A DNA stretch of 64,000 bases from positions 59,427 through 123,426 of the forward strand of contig NZ_JAAKZX010000004.1 in assembly GCF_011045025.1 (NCBI RefSeq), written 5' to 3'. The first letter of the stretch is position 1. Every line of letters begins with the position of its first letter. Origin of the DNA: Streptomyces ureilyticus. GTDB lineage: Bacteria; Actinomycetota; Actinomycetes; Streptomycetales; Streptomycetaceae. Positions 36,689 to 46,019 of this stretch are shown here, in pieces. A program made the position numbers and the translations under genes. A model generated the notes under the pieces. That model saw only the letters and a list, made by a program, of their open reading frames with translations. It was not told the DNA's origin and did not search any database.

Positions 36689-37075
36689 TTACTTGACCTC
36701 GACGGAGGCGCCGGCGCCCTTGAGAGACTCGGCAGCCTTGTCGGCGGCGTCCTTGGCGACCTTCTCGAGGACGGGCTTCGGGGCGCCGTCCACGAGGTCC
36801 TTGGCCTCCTTCAGGCCCAGGGAGGTCAGCTCACGCACGACCTTGATGACCTGGATCTTCTTGTCGCCGGCACCCGTGAGGATGACGTCGAACTCGTCCT
36901 GCTCGGGCTCGGCCTCGGCGGCCGGGGCGGCCGGGCCACCGGCGGCGACGACGGCGGCCGGAGCGGCGGCGGTGACGTCGAACTTGTCCTCGAAGGCCTT
37001 CACGAACTCGGAGAGCTCGATGAGGGTCATCTCCTCGAACTGCGCGAGCAGGTCTTCCTGGCTGAGCTTCGCCAT
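36689..37075 (-). CDS. rplL: 50S ribosomal protein L7/L12
   Basis: Stalk protein that recruits translational GTPases. 128 aa from the ATG at 37075 ([21 protein letters not shown]), with GGAAGG upstream. It has an N-terminal dimerisation domain, an Ala/Pro hinge near 45-60 and a C-terminal factor-binding domain ([24 protein letters not shown]). Confidence 0.98.
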   Translation of the reverse strand: MAKLSQEDLLAQFEEMTLIELSEFVKAFEDKFDVTAAAPAAVVAAGGPAAPAAEAEPEQDEFDVILTGAGDKKIQVIKVVRELTSLGLKEAKDLVDGAPKPVLEKVAKDAADKAAESLKGAGASVEVK

Positions 37076-37200
37076 GATGGGCGATCCTTCCACTAATTCG
37101 GCTGGTGCCGGATGTACATGTCGGCGGGCGTACGTTGGGCCCGCTTCGACCGTCGCCTCAGGGCTGCTGCCTTGAGGCCGCGGTCAATGTGCGAGCCGAA

Positions 37201-37743
37201 TTACTCGGCACCGCCCTGCTCGGCCTGCTTGGCACGAAGCGCCTCCGCGGTGCGGACGAACTTCGAGGGAAGCGCCTGGAAGACCGCGGCAGCCTGGGAC
37301 GGCTTGGCCTTCATGGCGCCTGCCAGCTTGGCGAGCAGAACCTCGCGGGACTCGAGGTCCGCAAGCTTCTTGATCTCGTCGGCGGACAACGACTTGCCCT
37401 CAAGGACACCGCCCTTGATGACGAGAGCGGGGTTGTTCTTGGCAAAGTCACGAAGACCCTTCGCCGCCTCGACCGGGTCACCGGTCACGAAGGCAACAGC
37501 GGTCGAGCCCTCAAGGTGCTCGTCCAGCTCGACCCCGGCCTCCTTGGCCGCGATCTGGGTCAGCGTGTTCTTCACCACTCGGTACTGAGCGTTCTCGCCG
37601 AGAGAACGGCGCAGCTCCTGGAGCTGCGCCACGGACAGTCCGACGTAAGAAGTCACGACAGCTGCGTTGGAGTTGCGCAGCTTCGTCGTGATCTCTTCAA
37701 CGGCTGCGACTTTGTCCTCTGCGACCTTGTTGGACGTCGCCAT
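37201..37743 (-). CDS. rplJ: 50S ribosomal protein L10
   Basis: L10 (uL10), anchors L7/L12 to the L11 region of 23S rRNA and autoregulates its own mRNA leader in other bacteria. 180 aa from the ATG at 37743, preceded by GGAAGGAGG. The core [24 protein letters not shown] and the end [19 protein letters not shown] are typical of Streptomyces. The first 15 residues are divergent. Confidence 0.98.
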   Translation of the reverse strand: MATSNKVAEDKVAAVEEITTKLRNSNAAVVTSYVGLSVAQLQELRRSLGENAQYRVVKNTLTQIAAKEAGVELDEHLEGSTAVAFVTGDPVEAAKGLRDFAKNNPALVIKGGVLEGKSLSADEIKKLADLESREVLLAKLAGAMKAKPSQAAAVFQALPSKFVRTAEALRAKQAEQGGAE

Positions 37744-37861
37744 GTGCCTCGGCCTCCTTCCGGGGTGATGATCCTCGACTGACCTCTCGATCAGCCGCAC
37801 GTCGCCGGACCGCCTGAATCAGGCACGCGAGGAAGGGGCTCGTCTTCAACTTCAAAACGAA

Positions 37862-37888
37862 ACGCCCCGGCGCAGGCGCACGGGGCGT
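37862..37888 (-). promoter_or_regulatory. Terminator-like hairpin in the rplJ leader
   Basis: An 8-bp G+C stem (37862-37869 with 37881-37888), followed on the minus strand by TTTCGTTTT, sits about 120 bases before rplJ. It has the form of an intrinsic terminator inside the leader, so transcription attenuation linked to L10 autoregulation is likely. Confidence 0.6.
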
Positions 37889-38031
37889 GAACTCGACCGG
37901 ACATCCCTGGCGGGATACGGGAGCTCTTCCACAGTCACCTGCGCGGGTCGTCCGCAGTTCAGCGGATCCTTCGGCCACCATGTCCTCGTACGAGCACATG
38001 GCAACGACCAGCGGTCTTTGGCTTCCGTGGA

Positions 38032-38061
38032 AGAGTACGCGACCAGCCGAGTGTCAAGCAA
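38032..38061 (-). promoter_or_regulatory. Candidate rplJ promoter
   Basis: Minus-strand -10 TACTCT (38032-38037) with TTGCTT 18 bases upstream (38056-38061). The overlapping TTGACA (38052-38057) would be only 14 bases away. It gives a leader of about 280 bases containing the hairpin at 37862-37888. Confidence 0.5.
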
Positions 38062-38127
38062 ATCCGCCGGGAGCGGCCGGTGCACGACCAGCCGACCGCT
38101 CTGGGCGCACGCTCACTGGCGGAGCGG

Positions 38128-39027
38128 TCACGCCGACGGCTGCTGACCCACCAGGTCCTTGAAGTCCGCGGTGTCGGCGGCCGGAGGCTCCTCGGCGGAG
38201 ACCTCCACCCCGTAGTCGCTGTAGTACGCCGTGGAGGACATCTCCCCGGTCGCCAGCTTGCCCTTCTCGACCTTCTTCACCAGCAGATCGTCATCGTCGA
38301 CCCAGATGTCGACCGTCTCGGTGGTGATCCCGGCCTGCTCCAACTGCCTCTTCAGGTCAGCCAGTTGCGCCTCGCTGAGACTTGAGTTCCGCACTGCGAG
38401 ATCCGCGACGTCCACCGTCCCCGAGTAGTGCGTGGTGTTCACCCCGCGCACCGTCTCCTCGCCGACCTTGCGCACATCGCCGGAGGCCAGCAGCAGCTTC
38501 ACCGACTGGTTGGGCGTGGTGTTCTGCATCTGGTCCTTCAGATACGCCCCCGAGCCGCCCGCGAGGTCCGCGAGATCGTCGTACGCGTACTTGATCCAGT
38601 GCTTGCCGCCCGACTGCGCGGCGAACTGGTCGCCCATCTTCGCGTAGTAGGCGTCCGGCAGATAGCGGGCCTCCATCGAGGTGGAGCCCATCTGACGCAT
38701 CGTGTCGGCCATCGTCCCGCCGGTGTACGTGATCGTCAGATTGCCGGTGAGTCCGTCGGCCCAGCCGAGCGCACCGTCCGCCTTCATGGACATCATCGAG
38801 CCCATGGTCGTCGTGGCCTCGACCTTGGCGGAGTCGGCCTTGTCGGTGGTCGTCTCCACGGAACGCAGGGCCGCTATCGGGCTCACACGGGTCGGGGCCT
38901 TGCCGGCCGCCTTGCCGTCGTCCCCCGAGCCCTTGCCGGAGTCCGAGCCACTGCAGGCCGCCACCCCCGTCAACGCGGCCACCACCGCGATCGACAGGCC
39001 CACGCGGCGCACACTCGTGCTCTTCAT
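38128..39027 (-). CDS. Putative lipoprotein, LppX/LprG-like
   Basis: 299 aa with an N-terminal lipoprotein signal (basic MKSTSVRR, hydrophobic stretch, lipobox LTGVAAC, lipidated Cys at 25). The rest resembles actinobacterial cell-surface lipoproteins of the LppX/LprAFG type in length and pattern: repeated beta strands with Thr/Ser-Ala alternation and a C-terminal VDIWVDDDDLLVKK strand. Function unknown. Lipid transfer is the role of the mycobacterial relatives. It lies between the rplA terminator and the rplJ promoter and is transcribed separately. Confidence 0.8.
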   Translation of the reverse strand: MKSTSVRRVGLSIAVVAALTGVAACSGSDSGKGSGDDGKAAGKAPTRVSPIAALRSVETTTDKADSAKVEATTTMGSMMSMKADGALGWADGLTGNLTITYTGGTMADTMRQMGSTSMEARYLPDAYYAKMGDQFAAQSGGKHWIKYAYDDLADLAGGSGAYLKDQMQNTTPNQSVKLLLASGDVRKVGEETVRGVNTTHYSGTVDVADLAVRNSSLSEAQLADLKRQLEQAGITTETVDIWVDDDDLLVKKVEKGKLATGEMSSTAYYSDYGVEVSAEEPPAADTADFKDLVGQQPSA

Positions 39028-39116
39028 TCGTCCCCACCCCTATGTGATTCCTGTGCCCCGCACGCTAGCGCAGGCCACTGACATCCGGCTCCGTAAATTC
39101 ACTCAGACCAAAGGGA

Positions 39117-39149
39117 CGGGCCCCGCACCTCGAAAGGTTGCGGGGCCCG
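39117..39149 (-). terminator. Terminator of rplKA
   Basis: G+C-rich inverted repeat (39117-39129 with 39136-39149, one bulge), about 40 bases after the rplA stop on the minus strand. Confidence 0.7.
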
Positions 39150-39190
39150 CTGACAAGAACGCGTACGCGACTGCCGGATGAGTCCTGGAC

Positions 39191-39916
39191 TCAGACGGCG
39201 GCCGGGTCCTCCTCGACGAGGAGGTTGCGGGTGCGGTTCGGGTCGACCGGAATGCCGGGGCCGATCGTGGTGCTGATCGCGGCCTTCTTGATGTAGCGCC
39301 CCTTGGCCGCGGACGGCTTCAGACGGAGGATCTCCTCCAGCGCGGCGCCGTAGTTCTCCACCAGCTTGGTGTCGTCGAAGGACGACTTGCCGATGATGAA
39401 GTGCAGGTTCGAGTGCTTGTCGACGCGGAACTCGATCTTGCCGCCCTTGATCTCGGTCACGGCCTTGACCACGTCCGGGGTCACGGTGCCGGTCTTCGGG
39501 TTCGGCATCAGACCACGCGGGCCGAGGACGCGGCCGAGGCGGCCGACCTTGCCCATGAGGTCAGGGGTGGCGACGACGGCGTCGAAGTCCAGACGGCCCT
39601 TCGACACCTCGTCGATCAGCTCGTCGGAGCCGACGATGTCGGCGCCCGCGGCAGTCGCGGCCTCGGCACGGTCACCGGTCGCGAAGACCAGGACCCGGGC
39701 GGTCTTGCCGGTGCCGTGCGGGAGGTTGACGGTGCCACGGACCACCTGGTCGGCCTTGCGCGGGTCGACGCCCAGGCGGAAGGCGACCTCGACGGTGCCG
39801 TCGAACTTGGTGGTGGAGGTCTCCTTGGCGAGACGCACGGCCTCGAGCGGGGCGTACAGCTTCTCCCGGTCGATCTTGGCGTCCGCAGCGCGGAGAGATT
39901 TGCTGCGCTTGCTCAC
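39191..39916 (-). CDS. rplA: 50S ribosomal protein L1
   Basis: L1 (uL1) of the L1 stalk, which moves deacylated tRNA out and represses rplKA translation in E. coli. 241 aa from the GTG at 39916 ([21 protein letters not shown]), the Streptomyces form. The signature [19 protein letters not shown] is present. Confidence 0.98.
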   Translation of the reverse strand: MSKRSKSLRAADAKIDREKLYAPLEAVRLAKETSTTKFDGTVEVAFRLGVDPRKADQVVRGTVNLPHGTGKTARVLVFATGDRAEAATAAGADIVGSDELIDEVSKGRLDFDAVVATPDLMGKVGRLGRVLGPRGLMPNPKTGTVTPDVVKAVTEIKGGKIEFRVDKHSNLHFIIGKSSFDDTKLVENYGAALEEILRLKPSAAKGRYIKKAAISTTIGPGIPVDPNRTRNLLVEEDPAAV

Positions 39917-40013
39917 TGCTGCTCCTGATGTGTTCTGAAGGAGTCGTGGTACGGACCGAGCAGGCCCTTCCACGTGCGGCCTTGCGAGCCGCATGGCCTT
40001 ACGAAGGTGGGGT

Positions 40014-40448
40014 TCAGCCCTCGACCGTGATGCCCATGGAACGCGCGGTACCGGCGATGATCTTCGCCGCGGCGTCCAGGTCGTTCGCGTTCAGGTCGGG
40101 CATCTTGGTGGTGGCGATCTCGCGGACCTGCGCCTCAGTGATCTTGGCGACCTTGGTCTTGTGCGGCTCGCCGGAGCCCTTCTGCACGCCCGCGGCCTTG
40201 AGGATCATCTTGGCGGCCGGCGGCGTCTTGGTGATGAAGGTGAAGGAACGGTCCTCGTAGACCGTGATCTCCACCGGGATCACCGAGCCACGCTGCGACT
40301 CGGTCGCGGCGTTGTAGGCCTTGCAGAACTCCATGATGTTGACGCCGTGCTGGCCCAGCGCCGGGCCGACCGGCGGAGCCGGGTTGGCGGCACCGGCCTG
40401 GATCTGGAGCTTGATCAGCCCCGTGACCTTCTTCTTCTTGGGAGGCAT
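40014..40448 (-). CDS. rplK: 50S ribosomal protein L11
   Basis: L11 (uL11), binds the 1067 region of 23S rRNA and is part of the thiostrepton site and the stringent-response switch. 144 aa, start [17 protein letters not shown]. The N-terminal prolines that contact thiostrepton ([14 protein letters not shown], residues 22-34) are intact, so resistance here should come from TsnR rather than from an altered L11. Confidence 0.98.
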
Positions 40449-40546
40449 TCCGGGTCCTCTGCCTTTTCTTGTGTCTTGCCTTGTCATGTTGCCGCGAAGG
40501 CAACCGCACCACGATAACGGCCAACGTGGCACAGCCTGAAACCGAG

Positions 40547-40582
40547 CAGGTCAGGCGACCGTTCGAGCGATCGCCTGACCTG
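40547..40582 (-). promoter_or_regulatory. Strong hairpin between nusG and rplK
   Basis: Perfect 12-bp inverted repeat (40547-40558 with 40571-40582), loop of 12 bases, no T run, in the 192-base nusG-rplK spacer. Terminator, attenuator or RNase III site. Confidence 0.6.
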
Positions 40583-40640
40583 GACGGAAGCGGGTGTTCC
40601 AGAAGACTCCGAGAAGCCGGTCCTTCTGGATTCCGGGAAG

Positions 40641-41486
40641 CTAGTTCTTCTGGATCTGGTCGAAGGACAGCTCGACCGGAGTCTCGCGACCGAAGATCTC
40701 GACGAGGCCCTTGACCTTCTTCGAGTCGGCGTTGATCTCGTTGATGGTCGCCTGGAGCGTCGCGAACGGGCCGTCGGTGACGGTGACCGAGTCGCCGACC
40801 TCGAAGTCCAGTACCTGGACCTCCATCTTGCGAGCCGGAGCCGGCTTGCCCTCGGCCTCGGCGGCCTCGCGGGCGGCCTTCTCCTCGGCCTCCGGGGCGA
40901 GCATCTTGACGATCTCGTCCAGGGTCAGCGGGTACGGGTCGTAGGCGTTGCCCACGAAGCCGGTGACGCCGGGCGTGTTGCGGACGACGCCCCAGGACTC
41001 GTTCGTCAGGTCCATGCGAACGAGGACGTAACCGGGCAGCTTGTTCTGCCGGACGTTCTTGCGCTCGCCGTTCTTGATCTGGACGATCTCTTCCTCGGGG
41101 ACCTCGGCCTGGTAGATGAAGTCCTCGACGTTCAGCGAGACGGCGCGCTGCTCCAGGTTGGCCTTCACGCGCTTCTCGTAACCGGCGTAGGTGTGGATGA
41201 CGTACCACTCGCCGGGCAGCCCGCGAAGTTCCTCACGGAGGGCGGTGACCGGGTCGACCGGCTCGGCCTCTTCCTCCGCGGCCTCGGCTTCCTCCGGGGC
41301 TTCTTCCGCAGCTTCCTCGTCGACGGCCGCGTCCTCGGCAGCCTCGGTCAGGGCAGCCTCTTCGGTGTCCTCGGCGTTGTCGGTGGTCTCGACGTTCTTC
41401 TCAGCGTCCGCAGCCTCGACGATGTCGAGCTCGTCCTCAACGGACTCCGCCGACTCGATGGCGTCGTTCAGGTTCGGGTCAGACAC
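40641..41486 (-). CDS. nusG: Transcription antitermination/termination factor NusG
   Basis: 281 aa. The NGN domain starts near residue 90 ([25 protein letters not shown]) and the KOW domain near 220 ([21 protein letters not shown]). The first 90 residues are a Glu/Ala-rich acidic extension, usual in Streptomyces. It couples RNA polymerase to the ribosome and Rho. It lies 78 bases after secE. Confidence 0.98.
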   Translation of the reverse strand: MSDPNLNDAIESAESVEDELDIVEAADAEKNVETTDNAEDTEEAALTEAAEDAAVDEEAAEEAPEEAEAAEEEAEPVDPVTALREELRGLPGEWYVIHTYAGYEKRVKANLEQRAVSLNVEDFIYQAEVPEEEIVQIKNGERKNVRQNKLPGYVLVRMDLTNESWGVVRNTPGVTGFVGNAYDPYPLTLDEIVKMLAPEAEEKAAREAAEAEGKPAPARKMEVQVLDFEVGDSVTVTDGPFATLQATINEINADSKKVKGLVEIFGRETPVELSFDQIQKN

Positions 41487-41564
41487 GGTGGCTGCTTCTT
41501 CCTCGATACATAGGGGTGGAACACGCGAAATGGGGCGCCGAGTACGGCGCCCTTCGCGCTTGGC

Positions 41565-41852
41565 TCAGCCGAAGACGTACTTGGCCGCCTTGTCGAGTCC
41601 AAAGTCAATCACAGTCACCAGACCGATCATGATGACAACGAAGACGATCACCACAGTCGTGTATGTCGTCAGCTGGCTGCGAGTCGGCCAGACAACCTTG
41701 CGGAGTTCCGCGACGATCTGGCGGTAGAAGAGAGCGAGACGCTTCAGCGGGCCCTTCTTGGCACGCTTGCCGCCCTTGCGGCCCTTCTTCTTGGACTCCG
41801 GCACCTCATCCTGGGCATCAGGCATGTCGATGGAGCCCACGGCGTCCGTCAC
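41565..41852 (-). CDS. secE: Preprotein translocase subunit SecE
   Basis: 95 aa with one C-terminal transmembrane helix (TTVVIVFVVIMIGLVTVIDFG) after the conserved amphipathic segment ELRKVVWPTRSQL. The N-terminal 45 residues are basic. GTG start at 41852. The order tRNA-Trp, secE, nusG, rplK, rplA is the common bacterial one. Confidence 0.97.
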   Translation of the reverse strand: MTDAVGSIDMPDAQDEVPESKKKGRKGGKRAKKGPLKRLALFYRQIVAELRKVVWPTRSQLTTYTTVVIVFVVIMIGLVTVIDFGLDKAAKYVFG

Positions 41853-41960
41853 TCGTCCTCACCTGATTCCGGGTCGTGGCCGTGCCGCGCCCGGTCGAGC
41901 CGCACGGCGGGTGCATTGCAGTACGTACATGCGCACACATCCTGACGAAGGAGTGTGTAG

Positions 41961-42033
41961 CAGGGCCGGAGGGACTTGAACCCCCAACCGCTGGTTTTGG
42001 AGACCAGTGCTCTACCAATTGAGCTACGACCCT
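41961..42033 (-). tRNA. tRNA-Trp (CCA)
   Basis: 73-base cloverleaf on the minus strand. The acceptor AGGGTCG pairs with CGGCCCT (one G-U). The anticodon loop is CTCCAAA with anticodon CCA, and the T arm is GGGGGTTCAAGTCCCTC. The 3' CCA is not encoded. It lies just upstream of secE. Confidence 0.97.
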
Positions 42034-42236
42034 TTGTTTCCCTTCAACGTACCGCATCCGTCCGGGTGCTCGGTGTGCACTCGGTGCGTGCGGCCGGTGA
42101 AGGCCAACGAGGTGAGAGTGTACGTGGTCGGCGGCCGGTCGTCGAACAGATAGCGCCCGTACGGGCTTTGGCGGGGCCCGCTCAGTCTGTGAAACCCGTG
42201 TGCCGCGGACGTTTCGGGTCTGGAACGATGGGCGCC

Positions 42237-43463
42237 ATGAGCGCTGCAACCCCTCCCACCGACCGCCGGGTCTCCGCCCGAGTCGGTGCGATCTCCGAGT
42301 CCGCCACCCTCGCCGTGGACGCCAAGGCCAAGGCCCTGAAGGCCGCAGGACGTCCGGTGATCGGCTTCGGCGCCGGTGAACCCGACTTCCCGACGCCGGA
42401 CTACATCGTCGAGGCCGCCATCGAGGCGTGCAAGAACCCGAAGTACCACCGCTACACGCCGGCCGGCGGCCTTCCCGAGCTGAAGGCCGCGATCGCCGCC
42501 AAGACGCTGCGCGACTCCGGGTACGAGCCCGAGGTCTCGCAGATCCTGGTGACCAACGGCGGCAAGCAGGCCATCTACGAGGCGTTCGCCGCGATCCTCG
42601 ACCCGGGCGACGAGGTGATCGTCCCGGCTCCGTACTGGACGACGTACCCGGAGTCGATCCGCCTCGCCGGCGGTGTCCCGGTCGAGGTCGTCGCCGACGA
42701 GACCACCGGCTACCGCGTCTCAGTCGAGCAGCTGGAGGCGGCCCGTACGGAGAAGACGAAGGTCGTCCTCTTCGTGTCCCCGTCCAACCCGACCGGCGCC
42801 GTTTACAACCGCGCCGACACCGAGGCCATCGGCCGCTGGGCCGTCGAGCACGGCCTGTGGGTGATGACGGACGAGATCTACGAACACCTCGTCTACGGAG
42901 ACGCCGCGTCCGTGTCGCTGCCGGCCCTCCTGCCCGAGCTGCGCGACAAGTGCGTCGTGGTCAACGGCGTGGCGAAGACCTACGCGATGACGGGCTGGCG
43001 CGTCGGCTGGATCATCGGCCCTAAGGACGTGGTGAAGGCCGCGACGAACCTCCAGTCGCACGCCACCTCCAATGTGTCGAACGTGGCGCAGATCGCCGCG
43101 CTCGCCGCCGTCTCCGGCGACCTGGACGCCGTCGCCAAGATGCGCGAGGCCTTCGACCGGCGCCGTAAGACGATCGTGCGGATGCTGAACGAGATCGACG
43201 GCGTCGTCTGCCCCGAGCCCGAGGGCGCCTTCTACGCGTACCCCTCCGTGAAGACCCTCATCGGCAAGGAGATCCGCGGCAAGCGCCCGAAGGACTCGGT
43301 CGAGTTGGCCGCCCTGATCCTGGAGGAGGCCGAGGTCGCGGTCGTCCCGGGCGAGGCCTTTGGCACACCCGGTTACCTGCGGCTTTCGTACGCCCTCGGG
43401 GACGAGGACCTCGTCGAGGGTGTCTCCCGGATCCAGAAGCTGCTGGCGGAGGCACGGGCCTGA
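42237..43463 (+). CDS. aspC: PLP-dependent aspartate aminotransferase
   Basis: Class I aminotransferase making aspartate/oxaloacetate interconversions. 408 aa from the ATG at 42237 ([17 protein letters not shown]). An ATG three codons earlier is possible. Family residues seen are [31 protein letters not shown], the PLP lysine in [17 protein letters not shown], and the C-terminal RLSYAL arginine. Its promoter region (42034-42236) carries no other gene. A clear hairpin follows. Confidence 0.95.
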   Translation: MSAATPPTDRRVSARVGAISESATLAVDAKAKALKAAGRPVIGFGAGEPDFPTPDYIVEAAIEACKNPKYHRYTPAGGLPELKAAIAAKTLRDSGYEPEVSQILVTNGGKQAIYEAFAAILDPGDEVIVPAPYWTTYPESIRLAGGVPVEVVADETTGYRVSVEQLEAARTEKTKVVLFVSPSNPTGAVYNRADTEAIGRWAVEHGLWVMTDEIYEHLVYGDAASVSLPALLPELRDKCVVVNGVAKTYAMTGWRVGWIIGPKDVVKAATNLQSHATSNVSNVAQIAALAAVSGDLDAVAKMREAFDRRRKTIVRMLNEIDGVVCPEPEGAFYAYPSVKTLIGKEIRGKRPKDSVELAALILEEAEVAVVPGEAFGTPGYLRLSYALGDEDLVEGVSRIQKLLAEARA

Positions 43464-43516
43464 GTTTTCGTACGTCCTAGGGGCGTCGTTTTTGTTTTCG
43501 TCGTCCACGCGCGTGT

Positions 43517-43548
43517 GCGGGTCGCTTCCCTTCGGGGAGGCGGCCCGC
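43517..43548 (+). terminator. aspC terminator
   Basis: Fourteen-base-pair stem (43517-43530 with 43535-43548, two G-U pairs) and a TTCG tetraloop, 54 bases after the aspC stop. Confidence 0.75.
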
Positions 43549-43621
43549 TTCTCAGTGCGAGCAAGACCACGTTCGGGGAAAGAGCTACCGACTCGACAGC
43601 GACGTACGGCAGGATCTTGGG

Positions 43622-44638
43622 ATGCACCACGTACGTGATGTCTCTGAGTTGCCGAAAGCCCATCTGCACCTGCATTTCACCGGGTCGATGCGGATCACCA
43701 CCCTGCTGGAACTGGCCGACAAGCACGGGATCCATCTTCCCGACGCGCTGACCAGCGGGGAGCCGCCGAAGCTACGGGCCACGGACGAGCGGGGCTGGTT
43801 CCGTTTCCAGCGGCTGTACGACGCGGCGCGATCGTGCCTCAGAGAGCCCGAGGACATTCAGCGGCTGGTGCGCGAGGCTGCCGAGGAGGACCTCAGGGAC
43901 GGCTCCGGCTGGCTGGAGATCCAGGTCGATCCGACGTCGTACGCGCCTCGCCTGGGCGGGCTGATTCCGGCCCTGGAGGTCATCCTGGACGCGGTCGACT
44001 CGGCCATGCGGGAGACCGGGCTCGGGATACGGGTCCTGGTGGCCGCGAACCGTATGAAGCACCCGCTGGACGCCCGCACGCTGGCCCGGCTGGCCGTGCG
44101 GTACGCGGACCGCGGCATCGTCGGCTTCGGGCTCTCCAACGACGAACGCCGGGGCATGGCACGGGACTTCGACCGGGCCTTCGCCATCGCGCGTGACGGC
44201 GGGTTGCTGGCCGCTCCGCACGGCGGCGAGCTGACGGGGCCCTCGTCGGTGCGCGACTGCCTGGACGACCTGGACGCGTCGCGGATCGGGCACGGGGTGC
44301 GGGCCGCCGAGGACCCGCGTCTGCTGAAGCGGCTCGCGGACCGTGGTGTGACGTGTGAGGTGTGCCCGGCGTCGAACGTCGCCCTAGGGGTGTACGAAAA
44401 GCCGGAGGACGTCCCCTTGCGCACGCTCTTCGAGGCAGGGGTCCCTATGGCGCTCGGCGCGGACGATCCCCTGCTGTTCGGCTCGCGTCTGGCCGCCCAG
44501 TACGAGATCGCGCGCCGTCATCACGGTTTCACGGATGCGGAACTGGCGGAGCTGGCGCGGCAGTCGGTACGGGCATCGGCTGCGCCTCCGGACGTCAAGA
44601 AGAAGTTGCTGTCCGGGATCGACGACTGGCTTGTCTGA
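43622..44638 (+). CDS. add: Adenosine deaminase family protein
   Basis: Zinc amidohydrolase that deaminates adenosine (or a related purine) to inosine. 338 aa. The metal site HLHLHFTG is at residues 14-21. Downstream are GFGLSNDER, the catalytic region HGGELTGPSSV, RIGHGVRAAED, CPASNVALG and the metal Asp in LGADDPLLFGS. The T in HFTG replaces the more common E/D of HLEG, so substrate preference may differ from classical adenosine deaminase. Confidence 0.9.
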   Translation: MHHVRDVSELPKAHLHLHFTGSMRITTLLELADKHGIHLPDALTSGEPPKLRATDERGWFRFQRLYDAARSCLREPEDIQRLVREAAEEDLRDGSGWLEIQVDPTSYAPRLGGLIPALEVILDAVDSAMRETGLGIRVLVAANRMKHPLDARTLARLAVRYADRGIVGFGLSNDERRGMARDFDRAFAIARDGGLLAAPHGGELTGPSSVRDCLDDLDASRIGHGVRAAEDPRLLKRLADRGVTCEVCPASNVALGVYEKPEDVPLRTLFEAGVPMALGADDPLLFGSRLAAQYEIARRHHGFTDAELAELARQSVRASAAPPDVKKKLLSGIDDWLV

Positions 44639-44679
44639 TCCTTCGGTACGCGCGCCCCGCCTGTGCGGCGGTGGGTTGA

Positions 44680-45741
44680 TCAGAGGTTGACGCCCACCAT
44701 CACCGGTTCGTTGACCAGTGTGATGCCGAAGGCGGCGTGGACTCCGGCGACGACCTCGCGGGCCAGCGCGAGCAGATCCTCGGTGGTGGCCTCGCCGCGG
44801 TTGGTTAGGGCGAGGGTGTGCTTGGTGGAGATGCGTGCGGGGCCGGTTCCGTAGCCCTTGGTGAAGCCGGACTTGTCGATCAGCCAGGCCGCGGAGGTCT
44901 TGGTGTGGCCGTTGCCCGCCGGGTACGCGGGTGGGATGGCGTCCGCGCCCAGGCGTGCCTGCACGCACGCGTGGAACGCCGCGAACTGTTCGTCGGTGAG
45001 GATCGGGTTGGTGAAGAAGGACCCTGCCGACCAGGTGTCGTGGTCCTCGGGGTCCAGGACCATGCCCTTCCCGGAGCGCAGCTTCAGGACGGTCTCGCGG
45101 GTGTCCGCGAGGGGTACGCGCTCGCCGGCCTCGACCCCCAGGGCGCGGGCGGTCTCGGCGTACTTGATCGGCGCGGAGAGCCCGTCCGCGTCCTCCAGCT
45201 GGAAGCGGACGCGCAGGACGACGAAGCGCTCGGGGTCGGCCTTGAAGCGACTGTGGCGGTAGGAGAAGGCGCACTCGGCGTTCGGGATCGTGACCGTTTC
45301 TCGGGTCTGCCGGTCGTATGCGATCACTTCGGTAATCGTCGACGACACTTCCTGACCGTACGCGCCGACATTCTGGATGGGTGTCGCGCCCGCGGAGCCG
45401 GGGATTCCGGCGAGGCACTCGATGCCCGCGAGGCCCGCCTCGACGGTGCGGGCGACCGCCTCGGTCCACAGCTCGCCGGCGGCCAACTCCAGCTTCGTAC
45501 CGTCGAGTTCGAAGCCGCGGGTGGCGATGCGCAGGGCGGTTCCCGCGAAGCCCTTGTCGCCGATGACCAGGTTGGAGCCGCCGCCGATGAGCAGCAGCGG
45601 CGTACCGGTGTCGTCGGCCTCGCGGACGGCGGCGACCACCTCGGCGTCGGTTGACGCGGTGATCAGCCGCGCGGCGGGACCGCCGAGCCGGAAGGTGGTC
45701 AGTGGGGCCAGTGGGGCGTCGTGGAGTTCCTGCACGTGCAC
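44680..45741 (-). CDS. murB: UDP-N-acetylenolpyruvoylglucosamine reductase
   Basis: FAD enzyme that makes UDP-MurNAc for peptidoglycan. 353 aa. FAD-binding stretches TTFRLGGPA and GGGSNLVIGDKGF, then GIPGSAGATPIQNVGAYGQEV, and the catalytic Ser in SFFTNPI. C-terminal LIDKSGFTKGYG is typical of type I MurB. Start GTG at 45741. The Shine-Dalgarno is weak, so the GTG two codons later is possible. Confidence 0.97.
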   Translation of the reverse strand: MHVQELHDAPLAPLTTFRLGGPAARLITASTDAEVVAAVREADDTGTPLLLIGGGSNLVIGDKGFAGTALRIATRGFELDGTKLELAAGELWTEAVARTVEAGLAGIECLAGIPGSAGATPIQNVGAYGQEVSSTITEVIAYDRQTRETVTIPNAECAFSYRHSRFKADPERFVVLRVRFQLEDADGLSAPIKYAETARALGVEAGERVPLADTRETVLKLRSGKGMVLDPEDHDTWSAGSFFTNPILTDEQFAAFHACVQARLGADAIPPAYPAGNGHTKTSAAWLIDKSGFTKGYGTGPARISTKHTLALTNRGEATTEDLLALAREVVAGVHAAFGITLVNEPVMVGVNL

Positions 45742-45796
45742 AAGGGTACGAGAACGGCCCGCCGGTCAGGGCAGGGCCGTACTCCATGGCCTCGAA

Positions 45797-45919
45797 CTAC
45801 AGGCGCCGGAGCGCGTCCGACCAGTCCAGCGGGAGGTCGTCCGTGGTCACCGTCCAGGTGACGAACTTGGCATCCCGCATCTGAGGGCTGAACCCTCGGG
45901 CAGTCGGCTCATGGGCGCT
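45797..45919 (-). other. Possible small or degraded reading frame
   Basis: Between the 29-bp inverted repeat and murB, a minus-strand frame ends with MRDAKFVTWTVTTDDLPLDWSDALRRL. The composition looks protein-like, but the only longer start lies inside the hairpin and I recognise no family. It is either a tiny gene or the remnant of one. Otherwise 45742-46019 holds only the inverted repeat. Confidence 0.25.
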
Positions 45920-45948
45920 GAAGCGGGCGAAGGCCTTGAGCGCCGGGG

Positions 45949-46015
45949 GCGCAGGAGTGCATGAGTAAGGGGCACGCCTCCATTGAGCGTGCCCCTTACT
46001 CATGCACTCCTGCGC
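45949..46015 (-). terminator. 29-bp perfect inverted repeat after the MaoC gene
   Basis: 45949-45977 is the exact reverse complement of 45987-46015, with a 9-base loop, starting five bases after the MaoC gene's stop on the minus strand. Almost certainly the terminator of the rpmG-dehydratase operon, but unusually long. Confidence 0.75.
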
Positions 46016-46019
46016 GCCG

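Noticed and set aside
40014..40448. L11 mutation as cause of thiostrepton resistance
   Set aside because: The conserved N-terminal prolines and the LGQHGVN stretch are wild type, so L11 should bind the drug normally.
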